In this document: positions 34,609 through 45,600 of the stretch, piece after piece
Layout: the number at the start of each line of letters is the position of its first letter
Numbering within the stretch: position 1 is the stretch's first letter
Assembly: GCF_032118995.1 (NCBI RefSeq)
Contig: NC_092666.1
Coordinates: forward strand, 7,576,501 to 7,640,500
DNA: 64,000 nucleotides
From: Asterias amurensis
Lineage: Eukaryota > Echinodermata > Asteroidea > Forcipulatida > Asteriidae
Reading direction: 5' to 3'
Program-made: the position numbers and the translations under genes
The notes under the pieces: generated by a model
The model's input: the letters and a program-made list of their open reading frames with translations, nothing else
The model's database searches: none
What the model was told of the DNA's origin: nothing

Positions 34609-36673
34609 CATAGATAGATAGATAGATAAAAGGTTTATTGACAATAGCCATCACAGCATAAAAACTGAATTGCAACTATGATACAATATTTTAAAAAGAT
34701 TAAAAGGACATCATTAAGAGAACAACAATTTATATACAAAAATAATTATATAAAATACACAAGCAAAAAGGGGAATAAAATTAAACAGCAACCACACACC
34801 TTCGGCAAGACACACACCACACCAGCACACACAAAAAGGAACAAAAACGCATGTACACACTTGGACTAAACAAAAACAGCATTTTACAAGAACTCTGCAA
34901 CACAAACAAGACCAAAAGAGCTTTATAAAACGGAATGCAATAAAAAATTAATTAATATTGTACAAATCGAACCAGGTAACAAAATACAACAAGCCATGAG
35001 TCATAAGCACAGGCCGGATAATTATGGGGTCCGGATGGGAAAAAAAAAACATTTGAAAAATAAATCAAAGTCAAACAGAACTGTTGTTCCACATATTAGC
35101 CATATATATGAGAGGGTTTTTCTGACAGCGAGTTGTTCTACATCTAGGAACGGACAGTTTGTTTGAGTTCCTTAGGTCTCTATTGTGGATGGTACTCTTC
35201 TTTGGAGGGACCCAACTATGGAAACGCTCTGATTTCATTAGTGATTTGAAGAAATTAAGGCAAAGCTGTTCTCGTCTATCAAACAATGTGGATAACTTAC
35301 AGAGTTCAAGTGCCTCATCATACTGTGTGTACTGATTGCCAAGGATGATCTTACAAGCCCTTCTCTGAACTCGTTCCAGTGCAGCGCTCTCCTTGGCAGT
35401 AAGACCAGGATGCCACACAGGGGCAGCATATTCTGCCAGGGGACGTACGAAACCAGAGAAGATGGCGATAAGATCATCCATTGGCAATTTGAAGCGCTTA
35501 AGAAGTTTCAGTAGATACAATCTGCCATTAGCCTTTTTAAGCATTTCTGCAATCTGACTATCCCATTTTAAATCAGACCGTATGTGAACACCTAGAATTT
35601 TTGCAACTTCCACAGTCTGTAAAGTAACGTTGGCAATTTTGGGAGATTGTTGAACGGGGCTGTGTTTCATGAAAGATACTTGCATGGAAGCACATTTCTC
35701 AGGATTAAGTTTCATATGGTTCACTGCGGCCCAGTTCTCAAGTTCATCCAGATGATCTTGCATGACAGATGATTCTTTATGCGCTCTTGTCTCAATCAAT
35801 GTTAGATCATCAACGTACTTCAGGGATGTAAGGGAGGTATCAGAGGCTGCATCATTCACCATGGTTACAAAACCAAGTGGGCCAATGCGAGTGCCTTGGG
35901 GTACTCCACCATTTAACTTGATCCAATCGCTGGTTTCACCTTGGTAGCGAACACATTGTTCTCTTTCGGTGAGAAAACTGGCAACCCACGTAACAACCGA
36001 TGGCCGAACGTCGAGGGAGATGAGTTTTCTCAGGAGAACATTATGATCAACTAGATCGAAGGCCTTGCTAAAATCAGTGATAACAACAGAGCTTACGTGA
36101 CCAGGCTTATCAGAATTCATGAGCAAAGTGTCCATAAGTTTCGCCAGGTAATGAGTGGTAGAGACTCCCCTACAATTACCGTACTGGTTGGGGTCAATAG
36201 ATTTATCCAAGTCCTTGCGCAGCCACTTAGCCATAAAGCCTTCCGCAACTTTCGCAAAGTGGTCAGTCAGGGATATTGGTCTTAACTTGTCCCAAGTCGC
36301 TGGTTTAGATTTGGGAATAGGGACGACCACAGCTCTCTTCCATCGAGGTGGGACAATACCTTCATGGTAGGATTGATTGAGGATGCTCGTGAGGGGTTTG
36401 CTAAGTTCGTACGCGAACTCTCTGATTAACCGTGCAGATATACCATCAGGTCCAGGGGCTTTCCCTGGCTTTGTCTTCCTCAACATGTCGTAAACTTCGT
36501 AGTCCTGAACAATGGGACAGGGATGTTGATCAGGTCGATACACAGGGAGTTGAGAAGTGTCGAGGGCTTCCAGATCTTTAGCAACCGAAACAAAGGTGTC
36601 GTTAATACCGCTAGCAATGGCTTGAAAATCTTGGGAGTCAACGCCTGGAGGAGGTTGTATATATGATTGAGAG
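34609..36673 (-). mobile_element. 5'-truncated LINE (CR1/L2-like) with TTGTCT target duplication
   Basis: About 2.06 kb inserted in the minisatellite. TTGTCT flanks it at 34603-34608 and 36674-36679. The minus-strand 3' end has no poly(A); it ends in a TATC microsatellite just after an AATAAACC sequence, as in CR1/L2-type elements that prime from short repeats. No endonuclease domain remains, so it is truncated at the 5' end. Confidence 0.9.
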
Positions 36674-36693
36674 TTGTCTGGCGGCTCATACAT
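35071..36693 (-). CDS. LINE reverse transcriptase ORF, 540 codons, open
   Basis: Reverse transcriptase of a non-LTR retrotransposon. Visible blocks: KTKPGKAPGPDGISARLI (residues 74-90), LRPISLT (137-143), TDFSKAFD (206-213), GGVPQGTRIGPL (262-273) and the catalytic YVDD at 293-296, followed by a thumb-like region and a C-terminal LxRVQRRACKII segment. The frame is uninterrupted to the stop at 35071, so the insertion is young or the RT was recently functional. The first seven residues come from the minisatellite and the repeated junction, so the Met at 36693 is not the element's own start. The endonuclease is missing, so it could not move by itself. Confidence 0.93.
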   Translation of the reverse strand: MYEPPDNSQSYIQPPPGVDSQDFQAIASGINDTFVSVAKDLEALDTSQLPVYRPDQHPCPIVQDYEVYDMLRKTKPGKAPGPDGISARLIREFAYELSKPLTSILNQSYHEGIVPPRWKRAVVVPIPKSKPATWDKLRPISLTDHFAKVAEGFMAKWLRKDLDKSIDPNQYGNCRGVSTTHYLAKLMDTLLMNSDKPGHVSSVVITDFSKAFDLVDHNVLLRKLISLDVRPSVVTWVASFLTEREQCVRYQGETSDWIKLNGGVPQGTRIGPLGFVTMVNDAASDTSLTSLKYVDDLTLIETRAHKESSVMQDHLDELENWAAVNHMKLNPEKCASMQVSFMKHSPVQQSPKIANVTLQTVEVAKILGVHIRSDLKWDSQIAEMLKKANGRLYLLKLLKRFKLPMDDLIAIFSGFVRPLAEYAAPVWHPGLTAKESAALERVQRRACKIILGNQYTQYDEALELCKLSTLFDRREQLCLNFFKSLMKSERFHSWVPPKKSTIHNRDLRNSNKLSVPRCRTTRCQKNPLIYMANMWNNSSV

Positions 36694-36898
36694 GTATGTT
36701 GTTTAGGACAGGGATGTTGATCAGGTCGATACACAGGGAGTTGAGAAGTGTCGAGGGCTTCCAGATCTTTAGCAACCGAAGCAAAGGTGTCGTTAATACC
36801 GCTAGCAATGGCTTGAAAATCTTGGGAGTCAACGCCTGGAGGAGGTTGTATATATGATTGAGAGTTGTCTGGCGGCTCATACATGTATGTTGTTTAGG
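36515..36898. repeat. 191-bp tandem duplication across the LINE 5' junction
   Basis: GGACAGGGATGTTGATCAGG begins at 36515 and again at 36706; the two copies differ by one base (AACAAAGG versus AGCAAAGG). Each holds the last part of the LINE plus about 35 bp of minisatellite (TGTCTGGCGGCTCATAC). The duplication therefore happened after the LINE inserted. Confidence 0.93.
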
Positions 36899-39010
36899 AA
36901 ATAGTGTTTTTGGTCATTTCAACATTGTTTCATCGGGTGGTTCCTCCGATGTTGGGTGGGGGGGGGGGGGGTTGTATGGCAGCCTAAAGCGGCAGACAGT
37001 TTGTATGGCGGTTAATGCTTGTATGCAGAAAAGTGTTTTGACCTAGAGAGGGGAAGTGGGTGGTGTTCTAAGATGGTAAACCCAGGGAGGGGGGGGGGGG
37101 TGGGTGTCTGGGCGCAAAATGCAGCAGACAATTTGTCTAGTGGCTGATACTTTTCATTGGCAATGCTGTTATCGTTCATTTGAACTTCGTTTCAGGTGGT
37201 ACTTCGGGGGGTGGGGGGGTGCTTTCCATGGCAGGCCTAATGCAGCAAAGCAGAGGCTACTTTGTATTGGGATTAGAGTTTTGGGTCATTTAAACATAGC
37301 TTCATGGGGCTCCTCTGATGTGGGGGGGGAGGTCTGGCTGGCCTAATGCAGCAGAAAACTTGTCTAGTGGTTGATGCTTGTATGAAGAATAGTGTTATTG
37401 GTCATTTTCAACTGCAGGTACTTTCTCAGATGGTAAACCCAGGGAGAGGGGATATAGGGTGTCTGGCAGGCAAAATGCGGCAGACAATTTGTCTGGCTGT
37501 TGATCTTTTCATTGGGAATAGAGTTACTGGTCATATTCAACTTGGTTTCAAGTGGTTACTCCAATGTTGGCAACAGACAATTTGTCTGGCTGTTGATCTT
37601 TTCATTGGGAATAGAGTTACTGGTCATATTCAACTTGGTTTCAAGTGGTTACTCCAATGTTGGGTGGGGGGTGTCTGCATCCTTACACAGCAAAAACATT
37701 GTGTGGTGGCTGATACTATGTATTTGGTATACTTTTTTTGGTCATCTTAACATGGTTTCAGGTGGTTACTCTGATGGTTAACCCAGGGGGTGGGGAGGAG
37801 AGGGTGGTTGTCTGGTGGGCCTAATGCAACAAAACAGTTGTCCGGCGGCTTATACATTGTTTAGGAAATAGCGTTTTTGGTCATTTCAACATTGTTTCAG
37901 GTGGTTCCTCCGAGGGTGGGGGGGGGGCCTAAAGCGGCAGACAATTTGTCTGGCAGTTAATGCTTGTACATGTTGTATGGAGAAAAGTGTTATTGGTCAT
38001 TTCAACTTGGTTTTGACCCAGAGAGGGGGAGGGGGTGGGTGTCCCTTGGGGCAAAATGCAGCGGACAATTTGTCTAGCAGTTGGTGCTTTTCATTGGGAT
38101 AGTGTTATTGGTCATTTCAACATGGTTTCAGATAGCTCCTCTGATGTTGGGGGAGGGAGGGGGTGTGTCTGGCGGGCCTATTGCAGAAAACATGTTGTTT
38201 GGTTGTTGATACTGGTTGGAAGAGTAGTGTTTTTATTGGTCATTTCAACTTGCTGGGAGGTAGTTCCTCAGATGGTAAACCCAGGGAGAGGGTGGAGGAG
38301 GTATCTGGGCGCGCAAAATGCAGCAGACAATTTGTCTCGTGATTGATACTTTTCATTGGCAATGGTGTTATTGGTCATTTGAACTTGGTTTCAGGTGGTT
38401 CCGATGGTGGGGGGGGGGGGGGGTGGTGTTGTCCATGGCAGGCCTAATGCAGCAAAGCAGAGGATACTTTGTATTGGGATTAGTTTTTTGGGTCATTTAA
38501 TCATGGTTTCATAGGGCTCCTCTGATGTGACGGGGAGGGGTGTGTTTGGCTGGCCTAATGCAGCAGACAATTGATCTGGTGGGTGATACTTGTATGGAGA
38601 TTAGTGTTGTTGGTCATTTCAACTTGGTTGCAGGTAGTTCCTCAGATGTTTAACCCAGAGAGGGGGGAGGGGGTGTCTGGGGGGAAAATGCAGCGAACGA
38701 TTTGTCTGGCTGTTGATCTTTTCAACTTGGTTTCAGGTGGTTCCTCCAATGTGGTCATTTCAGCATGGTTTCAGGTGGTTACTCTGATGGTTAACCCAGG
38801 AGGCAGGGAGGGGGGGGGGGTTGTCTAGCGGGCCTAATGCAGCAAAACATTTGTCTGGCGGCTCATACGTCGTATAGGAAATATTGATTTTGGTCATTTC
38901 AACATGGTTTTAGGTGGTTCCTCCGATGTTTGGGGGAGGGGGACGTGTCTGGCGGTTGATACTTAAACGAAAAATATCGTTACTGGTCATTTCGACTTGG
39001 TTTCAGGTGG
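36899..39010. repeat. Poly-G minisatellite, right part
   Basis: Continuation of the array at 34120 with about 14 variable units of roughly 130-190 bp and G-runs of up to 15 (for example 36957-36971 and 38408-38421). A short exact duplication lies at 37480-37560 and 37570-37660. No genes. Confidence 0.9.
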
Positions 39011-39268
39011 TACCTACAATGTTTGATTCAGCTCATGTGATGTTGTGTGTCCATGCGCCTCGGCAGACATCCATATCTGACTATGTCAAGTTATCCAGTA
39101 AATGTTCTTGTACTCAATTATTGGTACCTTGTTCGTTTGACCAAAGTGCTCTGGGCTACTGGATGAGACAAGGCCAACACAACTTATTGAAAAAGAGTCA
39201 AGGAACTGAGCTGTTATGTAGGTTTTTAACAAATACAGATAGAGATGATGAATATTTAGCAGCATCAT
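39010..39268. other. Unassigned unique sequence
   Basis: An open frame reads KLSSKCSCTQLL, then ALGYWMRQGQHNLLKKSQ and TNTDRDDEYLAAS, and continues from the minisatellite ORF. No splice sites bound it convincingly and I do not recognise it. Confidence 0.3.
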
Positions 39269-39622
39269 TTAAAGACAGTGGACACTATTGGTAGTTGTCA
39301 AAGACCAGTCTTCTGTATCTCAACATCTGTATGCATAAAATAACAAAGTTGCGAGATATGAATAAAATAAAAAACACCCTTGTCACACGAAGTTGTGTGC
39401 CTTCAGATGCTTGATTTCCAAACCTCAAATTCTAAACTAAGAGGTCTCGAAGTCAAATTCGTGGAAAATTACTTCTTTCTCGAAAACTACGTCACTTCAG
39501 AGGGAGCCGTTTCTCACAATGTTTTATACTATCAACCTCTCCCCATTACTCAATACCAAGTGAGGTTTTATGCTAATTATTTTGAGTAACTACCAATAGT
39601 GTCCAGTGTCCACTGCCTTTAA
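39269..39622. mobile_element. GGCAGTGGACAC-family MITE, joined to a second one
   Basis: Starts TTAAAGACAGTGGACACTAT and ends GTCCACTGCCTTTAA at 39622, where a second copy starts at once, sharing TTTAAA. Confidence 0.9.
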
Positions 39623-39690
39623 AGGCAGTGGACACTATTGGCAATTACTCAAAATAATTATCAGCATAAAACCTCACTTCGTAACGAGTA
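39619..39690. mobile_element. Truncated GGCAGTGGACAC-family MITE
   Basis: The left 70 bp (TTAAAGGCAGTGGACACTAT through AACGAGTAATGG) run straight into a tRNA-like SINE. Confidence 0.85.
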
Positions 39691-39930
39691 ATGGCCTAGC
39701 AGTTAAGAGCGGCAGATTCAAGCTCTGGCGTTAGATCAGTAGAGTGTACGAAGGTTTGAGTCCTGGTCATTACACATGTTACACTTGTGTTCTTAAGCAA
39801 GACATGTAACCATAATTGCTTCGAAAAAGTTGGGGAGGTAGTGCTTTCTGCTATTCCAGCCAGGCTTCAGATAGATGATGTACCCAAGCCTACATCTGTA
39901 TGGACTGTAAAAGGGTTAATCCTGTAGAAA
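39688..39930 (+). mobile_element. tRNA-derived SINE
   Basis: TGGCCTAGCAGTTAAGAGC (A box) and GGTTTGAGTCCTGG (B box) followed by the family body ACACTTGTGTTCTTAAGCAA and TGATGTACCCAAGCC. Same family as 45601 and 47692, but diverged. Confidence 0.75.
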
Positions 39931-40231
39931 AATAGTTGTTTGTTGGCAATAACTTGAAGTGGCCTTCAGGCCATGTGGCCTTCAGGCCATGTGTGTCTGG
40001 CGACACAAAAAATGTGTTGGCTGACAAGGCTTGATTGTTATATAATTATTAGTAATGGTAATTGTTTTCATGTGCTATGTAGGTTTTTCCATCTTACATC
40101 TTATTTATTTCAAGTGGCATTCTTGTAACTAGATGCAATTTTAGACAAAACTCACAAACCATTTATGACTTGTAATTGAAAAACAATGAGCAACTCATCC
40201 TATCTTTGTTTTCTTTGTGATCACCCAGTAG
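39931..40231. other. Unassigned sequence before the helicase exon
   Basis: Contains a short direct repeat GGCCTTCAGGCCATGTG at about 39961-39996. It ends with the intron sequence TTTTCTTTGTGATCACCCAGTAG. Confidence 0.4.
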
Positions 40232-40360
40232 GTTCCTGTAACTATCAACCGATATTTGAGAGATTACCAAAGGGAGGGAGTGAAGTTCTTGTGCCAGCAT
40301 TATAAGATGGGCGAGGGTGCTATATTGGGAGATGGCATGGGATTGGGAAAAACAGTTCAG
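40232..40360 (+). CDS. ERCC6L2: ERCC6L2-like SNF2 helicase, motif I exon
   Basis: The 129-nt exon (acceptor CAGTAG, donor CAG/GTACGA) reads [19 protein letters not shown] then [19 protein letters not shown] and [17 protein letters not shown] followed by the Walker A helicase motif I is, from memory, very close to ERCC6L2, a SNF2-family DNA-dependent ATPase in DNA repair. Phase is 0 on both sides. The residue before MGLGKT is Gly, where SNF2 proteins normally have Asp or Glu (D-D-M or D-E-M). No further helicase motif was found downstream before 46000, where an opposite-strand gene lies, and no Tudor exon upstream. It is either one exon of a long-intron gene or a lone leftover exon. Confidence 0.75.
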
Positions 40361-40416
40361 GTACGACTAATTACTTGTTATGAGTGTTAGGGCATCAAGC
40401 AGGAATATTATCTGCT

Positions 40417-40545
40417 TTAAAGACAGTGGACGCTATTGGTAATTTTCAAGGAACAGTCTTCGCACTTGGTGTATCAAAACATATGCATAAAATAACAGAC
40501 ATGTGAAAACTAGAGCTTAATTGGTCCTCGAAGTTGCAAGATTCA
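40417..40545. mobile_element. Truncated GGCAGTGGACAC-family MITE
   Basis: Left third only (TTAAAGACAGTGGACGCTAT through GAAGTTGCAAGATT). It is followed by an inverted GGTCGG / CCGACC-rich stretch at 40560-40640. Confidence 0.8.
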
Positions 40546-41935
40546 AGGTTGTAGCTACCACGGTCGGAGCCGGTCGGCTATCACCGGCCCCAGCTTTTGC
40601 CGACCGGGATCCAACAAAAAAAATCAAACTCCGACCGGCATAAATTTATGTAAAACTGTTTTAAATGCCATTGAAATAAGTGAAAAATAAAGAAAACAAT
40701 CCTGTAAAACTCCTATTTAGGTGTGTATTTTATTTCTGTAAAAACAATCAAACAATTTTCTCTCCAAAACCGCGATGTTCTCCGTGATTGTTGCTTAAAA
40801 ATAAGCCGCTTGAATGCTGCGAGTTCATGGAGTACTAAAAAAAGCACGCACAATCTCCGGCGTGCGTGTAGTATCCATGATGCACAAAACCACATGGTAA
40901 TACACATGGTAATAGTTGTTCATCATACAGAGTGCGATACACAGTATAACCTGCCGTTTATTTCACCAAACTATCCCTAGCTTAGAATTAATCTTAGGAC
41001 TTGGGAGGAGTTAAGTTCCAAATCCATAGACGTTAGGACGCATTGAACCCATCCGAAGTTAGGACTAATTACTCGTCCTGACTCGAGATAGGATTAATCC
41101 TAGCATTTCATGAAATCAGCTGCAGCACATGTAAATATTATATACATGTAGGTTATGGTGATACATACAGTGTTGGGTTGGCAAAGTCCATTTTCTTTAG
41201 CCCAAAGATGCATTTGGAGTGCTTTAAAGTAATGGTTTTTAAAAGAGTATGTTAGTCAGAGTTTAGCGCCCCACATCAGGACATGTTTTTGGAAATAGTG
41301 CCCTTATTTGACATGTTGGGCACCTACTGTGCTGGTGTTCACAGTGTAACCAGCGAAAGTTAATATTGTTTACCAGTTTTTTAACGCTTAATTGTAATCT
41401 GCAGTTCAGACTATTTTTTTTTTTTCAAGGAATCAACCGTTTTTATCTCAGTTAGTTCTGTTTGTTTTTTGATATTAGTTGTTGCTTGCTTTCATTAAAT
41501 TTGTCCATGTACATGTTACTGAGTGCCAATTTGTCTCTGAGAACTATTTCGTTACTAAGATTAATGCCGCTATTCATATATTTGTACATGTATTCAGTTC
41601 TAAGTAATACTATTTAGCTTAGTTGTATATATTGCAAGAATGTAAATTCTTCACATCCACTTTTTGGTTTTTAATTAACACAGCTATATGGTATTAATGT
41701 TATTTAACTGAAACCAAAGGCTTGGTTTTGCAAGTGTTATGTACTGTAAATGCAACTTCAATTAAACTTGTCATGTTATAGCTTTTTATATAATCAGTTG
41801 GGTTAATATCTTGCCAGTATGTTTTGACGAACCTTGAGATTTTGAAAGCTTGTATGATGGCTGGTATTCCTTAGTTTAGTTATAAGGAAACAATGGATGT
41901 TGTCTCATGCTCAAGATGTATTGGACTTTTCTTTT
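40546..41935. other. No recognised gene
   Basis: 40720-40980 has short ORFs on both strands matching nothing known. TAGGACTAAT- and AGGATTAATCC-type inverted motifs lie at 40985-41110. 41200-41900 is AT-rich and looks like UTR or intron. I found no helicase exon here. Confidence 0.4.
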
Positions 41936-42322
41936 TAAAAAGACACTGGACACCTTTGGTAATTGTCAAAAACTAGGCTTCTCACTTGGTGTATCTCAAC
42001 ATATGCATAAAATAACACACCTGTGACAATTTTGACTCAATTGGCGGTCAAAGTTGTGAGGTAATATTGGAAGAAAAAAACACCCTTGTCGCACAAGTTG
42101 TGTGCGTTCAGATGCCTTGAATTTGAAACCTCAGCTGAGGTATCTTATTCAATTCAAATATTTTATTGAGAAATTACTTCTTTCTCAAAAACGACGTTTG
42201 TTCAGTGAGATTCGTTTCTCACAATGTTTTATACTATCAACAGCTCTTCATTGCTCGTTACCAAGTAAGGTTTTATGCTAACAAACATTTTGAGTAATTA
42301 TCAATAGGGTCCAGTGCTTTTA
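41936..42322. mobile_element. GGCAGTGGACAC-family MITE
   Basis: Starts AAAAGACACTGGACACCTTT and ends ATCAATAGGGTCCAGTGCTT. Confidence 0.88.
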
Positions 42323-42431
42323 GGCCATTATTATTTGATTGTAATAAAGAGATTAATGTACACAATTTGTATTCACATTAAGGTCACATTCTAAATAAGA
42401 TGCAGTCTCAGATTCAATAACTGCTGCATTA

Positions 42432-42602
42432 AGGCCCGGTCAAACAGGCCTCGATAACGAGAACGAAAACATTAAAAAATGCACGCTCTCGATTGGCTGA
42501 ATGAGTGTGGGCGTATTCTGCGTGGAGCAACTCAACCAATAGATTGCGTTCTCTTTGCGTCGTTATCATTATTGTTATCGCTGCAGTGTGACTCAGCCTT
42601 AA
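42432..42602. mobile_element. Small MITE with AAGGCCCGGTCAAAC-type ends
   Basis: AAGGCCCGGTCAAACAGG at the left, and inverted TAAGGCTGAGTCACACTG at the right. Inverted GAACGCAAT / ATTGGCTGAATG-like segments lie inside. Ends are diverged; no clear target duplication. Confidence 0.5.
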
Positions 42603-43846
42603 ATTTAGTCTCCACACAATAATGAGACTAATAATCCAAGTATTCAAATATTTATTGACATTTCAAACAATCTGCATTTCTGCAGTTTCATGTTACAGTT
42701 TGTGCTCAAGACTGTCTTATCTTGAAAAATATAAAGATGACTTTGTCATCTTGGAGAAGACAGAATATTTTAAACCACACATAAATAAAAATATTAAGTC
42801 ATGCTTAACCAAAAAAATGTATATCTGCTTGCTTTTTACTACAAATATGAAATGTCAAGTTATGAAAAGTTATAGAAGTTGATATACATAGCATATGTAC
42901 ATGTACATCGATGTACATGAAATGTTCAGGTCAATAACTGTTATTTCAGAACTGCGTATACAACTTCATTCAGTTAAAGTCATGGCAACCTTCCAAACAA
43001 AAACCTACAATGTAATGGTTCTGCCCAGGACGTCTGTAATGGTGGAAAAATGTTTCCCTGGAAACCATTGCGAAATTGATCAGTTACATGGTAGATTATA
43101 TAAATAGACTGAAATCAAAGAAGAAATTGCAAGTGTAATTTAAACATTTGGAAAATGTGTGGTGGTCCGAAACAGAGGAAATTCTTCGAATGGTGGTTGG
43201 GGAATCCAGAGTGCTGGGTGGTTTTTCTGGCAGTGACCATTGTGGGCAGAACCTTGCAATGTTAACTTAAAGCCTATAATGTTCATTCATATTTGCATTT
43301 CAGTTTTAATTATGCAAAGGTTTAACTCCTTGTCAGATTTGTTATAGTAAGTCAGGAGAGACTCTTTTGAAAGATCAAACGAGAAACTTTTATTAAAAAA
43401 CATATGACAGCTTTGGAGCCAGAAAGGAACAAACTTAGTGTGTGGATCAGATGTACTTAATTTGTGTACATGTACATATTCTGGTACATGTACTAACTTA
43501 CCAAGAGAACATTGGTTGTCAGACACAAAACATTCTCTGTTCACAACCGACTATGAGTGCGTTTGGCGACCCCCAACTAAAGCCCTACCGAACAGCATCC
43601 CAATTTTTCCAAGCTCTCAAATCTATCTCAAGATGAACTGTCTTTATTTTTAAAAGCAGTTACGTAGGATCAATCTTTGCGCTTGATAAAATCGGTCTGC
43701 AATGTTTTGACAAGAGGTATTCATTTTGGGGGTATATTTATTACTAATTTTAACTATAATGGCTATAACATGTTATTATGCATCCCAGTGCTGTATAGGG
43801 GTTACATGCTTGATACATTTCTAGTGCTAGGAATGGATGATTCAAT
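42603..43846. other. No firm gene; possible 3' ends and small ORF
   Basis: On the minus strand TCAATAAATA near 42652 could be a polyadenylation signal. A 36-codon plus-strand ORF near 43155-43265 (MCGGPKQRKFFEWW, then CWVVFLAVTIVG) has a membrane-like stretch but no known match. Many TACATGTACAT runs occur. Nothing else was supported. Confidence 0.3.
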
Positions 43847-44252
43847 TGAAGGGTCTGGGTACTTTTTGTAACACAAAACACAAGTTCCACAGATTAACAT
43901 TAAACTTACACAGTTTGACGATAATGGTGGAAGAAAGCTTTCCTTTAAAAATATTCATAACTGAGGTGCTGTAGTTTATGAGAAATGAGTTAAATAATTT
44001 TCGTCTCAGTTTTAGCATGCAAATTGTATTCACCAGTTATGGTATAATTACCCTTAAACTGTATAGTTACCATAACTCAGGTTAATACTAAGATTGCTAA
44101 AATAATTTATGTGACTTGTTTTAAAAACTACATCACCTCAGCAAGTAATATGTTACGGAAAGCTTTCTACCATCATTATCTTCAAACTGTGTAAGTTTAA
44201 CGGTAATCTGCGGACATTGTATTTTGTGTCCTACAAAGACTACTCAAATCCT
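43847..44252. mobile_element. AAGGGTCTGGGTAC-family MITE
   Basis: The left arm AAGGGTCTGGGTACTTTTTG through ACTTACACAGTTTGACGATA pairs with the right arm TATCTTCAAACTGTGTAAGT through AATCCTTT. Length about 405 bp; related to 17837-18213. Confidence 0.85.
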
Positions 44253-44616
44253 TTAAAGCCATTAGACACTTTCGGTAAACAGTTTTGTCTAAGGCCCACA
44301 CTTCGTGTATCACAACTTGCATATAAAATAACAAACCTGTGAAAATTTAGGCTCAATCGGTCATCGGAGTCAGGAGAAAATAACGGGAAAACCCACCCTT
44401 GTTTTCCGCACGTTTTGCCGTGTCATGACATGTGTTTAAAATAAGTCCGTAATTCTCGATATCTAGAATTGATATTGTTTTATAGTTTTCTCAAAAAGTA
44501 AAGCATTTCATGGAATAATATTTCAAGAGAAGTCTTTCACCATTACCCTGTAAGTTATTTGTTAATCTGTGAACTTTTAATTCTGTTTCTGTTCCGAAAG
44601 TGTCCAATGGCTTTAA
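44253..44616. mobile_element. GGCAGTGGACAC-family MITE, divergent subfamily
   Basis: Starts TTAAAGCCATTAGACACTTT and ends AAAGTGTCCAATGGCTTTAA. The middle differs from the other copies. It abuts the preceding MITE. Confidence 0.82.
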
Positions 44617-44978
44617 AAGGCAACGTGTCCCGTACTAGACATAAAGTGTGTACATGTAGTTTAATACCTGCCAGCCAATGTACATGTAATAAGTTACTGC
44701 ACAATAAACCTTCAGAAGCTTCAAACAAGAATTCAATTCGGTCTCCACAATAAAGTGAACGGCTCTCTTTTATTGTTTAATTTATATCCACCAAACTGGA
44801 TAAGGATTGTACACACATACATGTAGTAGGATATAAAACTAAGCTCAAGAGAATGAAAATGTTTAACCTAGACAAACGGCCAACAAATGATGCACAATGA
44901 ATGAACATGGATCACACTATCATGTTGCATACATGTACGTGCATAAAAAAAAACATTTATTTTCTTGTTAAAATTTGT
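44617..44978. other. No recognised gene
   Basis: On the minus strand, AACAATAAAAGAG near 44770 is a polyadenylation-signal candidate for the SAXO-like gene, whose stop is 1.26 kb upstream on that strand. Confidence 0.35.
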
Positions 44979-45364
44979 TTAAAGGCAGTGGACACTATTG
45001 GTAATTGTCAAAGACTAGCCTTCACAGTTGGGGTATCTCAACATATGCATAAAATAACAAACCTGTGAAACTTTGAGCTCAATCGGCCTTCGAACTTGCG
45101 AGATAATAATGAAAGAAAAAAACACACATGTCACAAGAAGTTGTGTGCTTTCAGATGCTTGATTTCGAGACCTCAAGTTATAAATCTGAGGTTTTGAAAT
45201 CAAATTTGTGGAAAATTACTTCTTTCTCAAAAACTATGGCACTTCAGAGGGAGCCGTTTCTCACAATGCTTTATACCATCAATCTCTCCCATTTACTCGT
45301 CACCAAGAAAGGTTTTATGCTAAAAATTATTTTGAGTAATTGCCAATAGTGTCCACTGCCTTTA
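44979..45364. mobile_element. GGCAGTGGACAC-family MITE, full length
   Basis: Starts TTTAAAGGCAGTGGACACTA and ends CAATAGTGTCCACTGCCTTT. Near-consensus copy of about 386 bp. Confidence 0.93.
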
Positions 45365-45600
45365 AGTAGTTTCCACAAATTTTACCACCCTAAAAGCAAT
45401 AATCTATATACAATTTAAATACAATAAATATATACATGTACAATAATAATGATCTTGGATTTGTATGTACAGGTACAATTTGAGTATTTACAATATTTTT
45501 CCTAAGGATTTTTTTGGCCTAAGCCTTACCCTAGAACAATGAAAGTCATTATAAGGGTCAGGTATTGCTGTGAGCATAGACACTGCAAACATGTGGAATG

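Noticed and set aside
36480-36884. 134-codon minus-strand ORF starting MYEPPDNSQS
   Set aside because: It is created by the 191-bp tandem duplication at the LINE junction and shifts frame relative to the RT.
33992-39294. Many 60-134 codon plus-strand ORFs
   Set aside because: They follow the poly-G minisatellite units and repeat with them; they are not genes.
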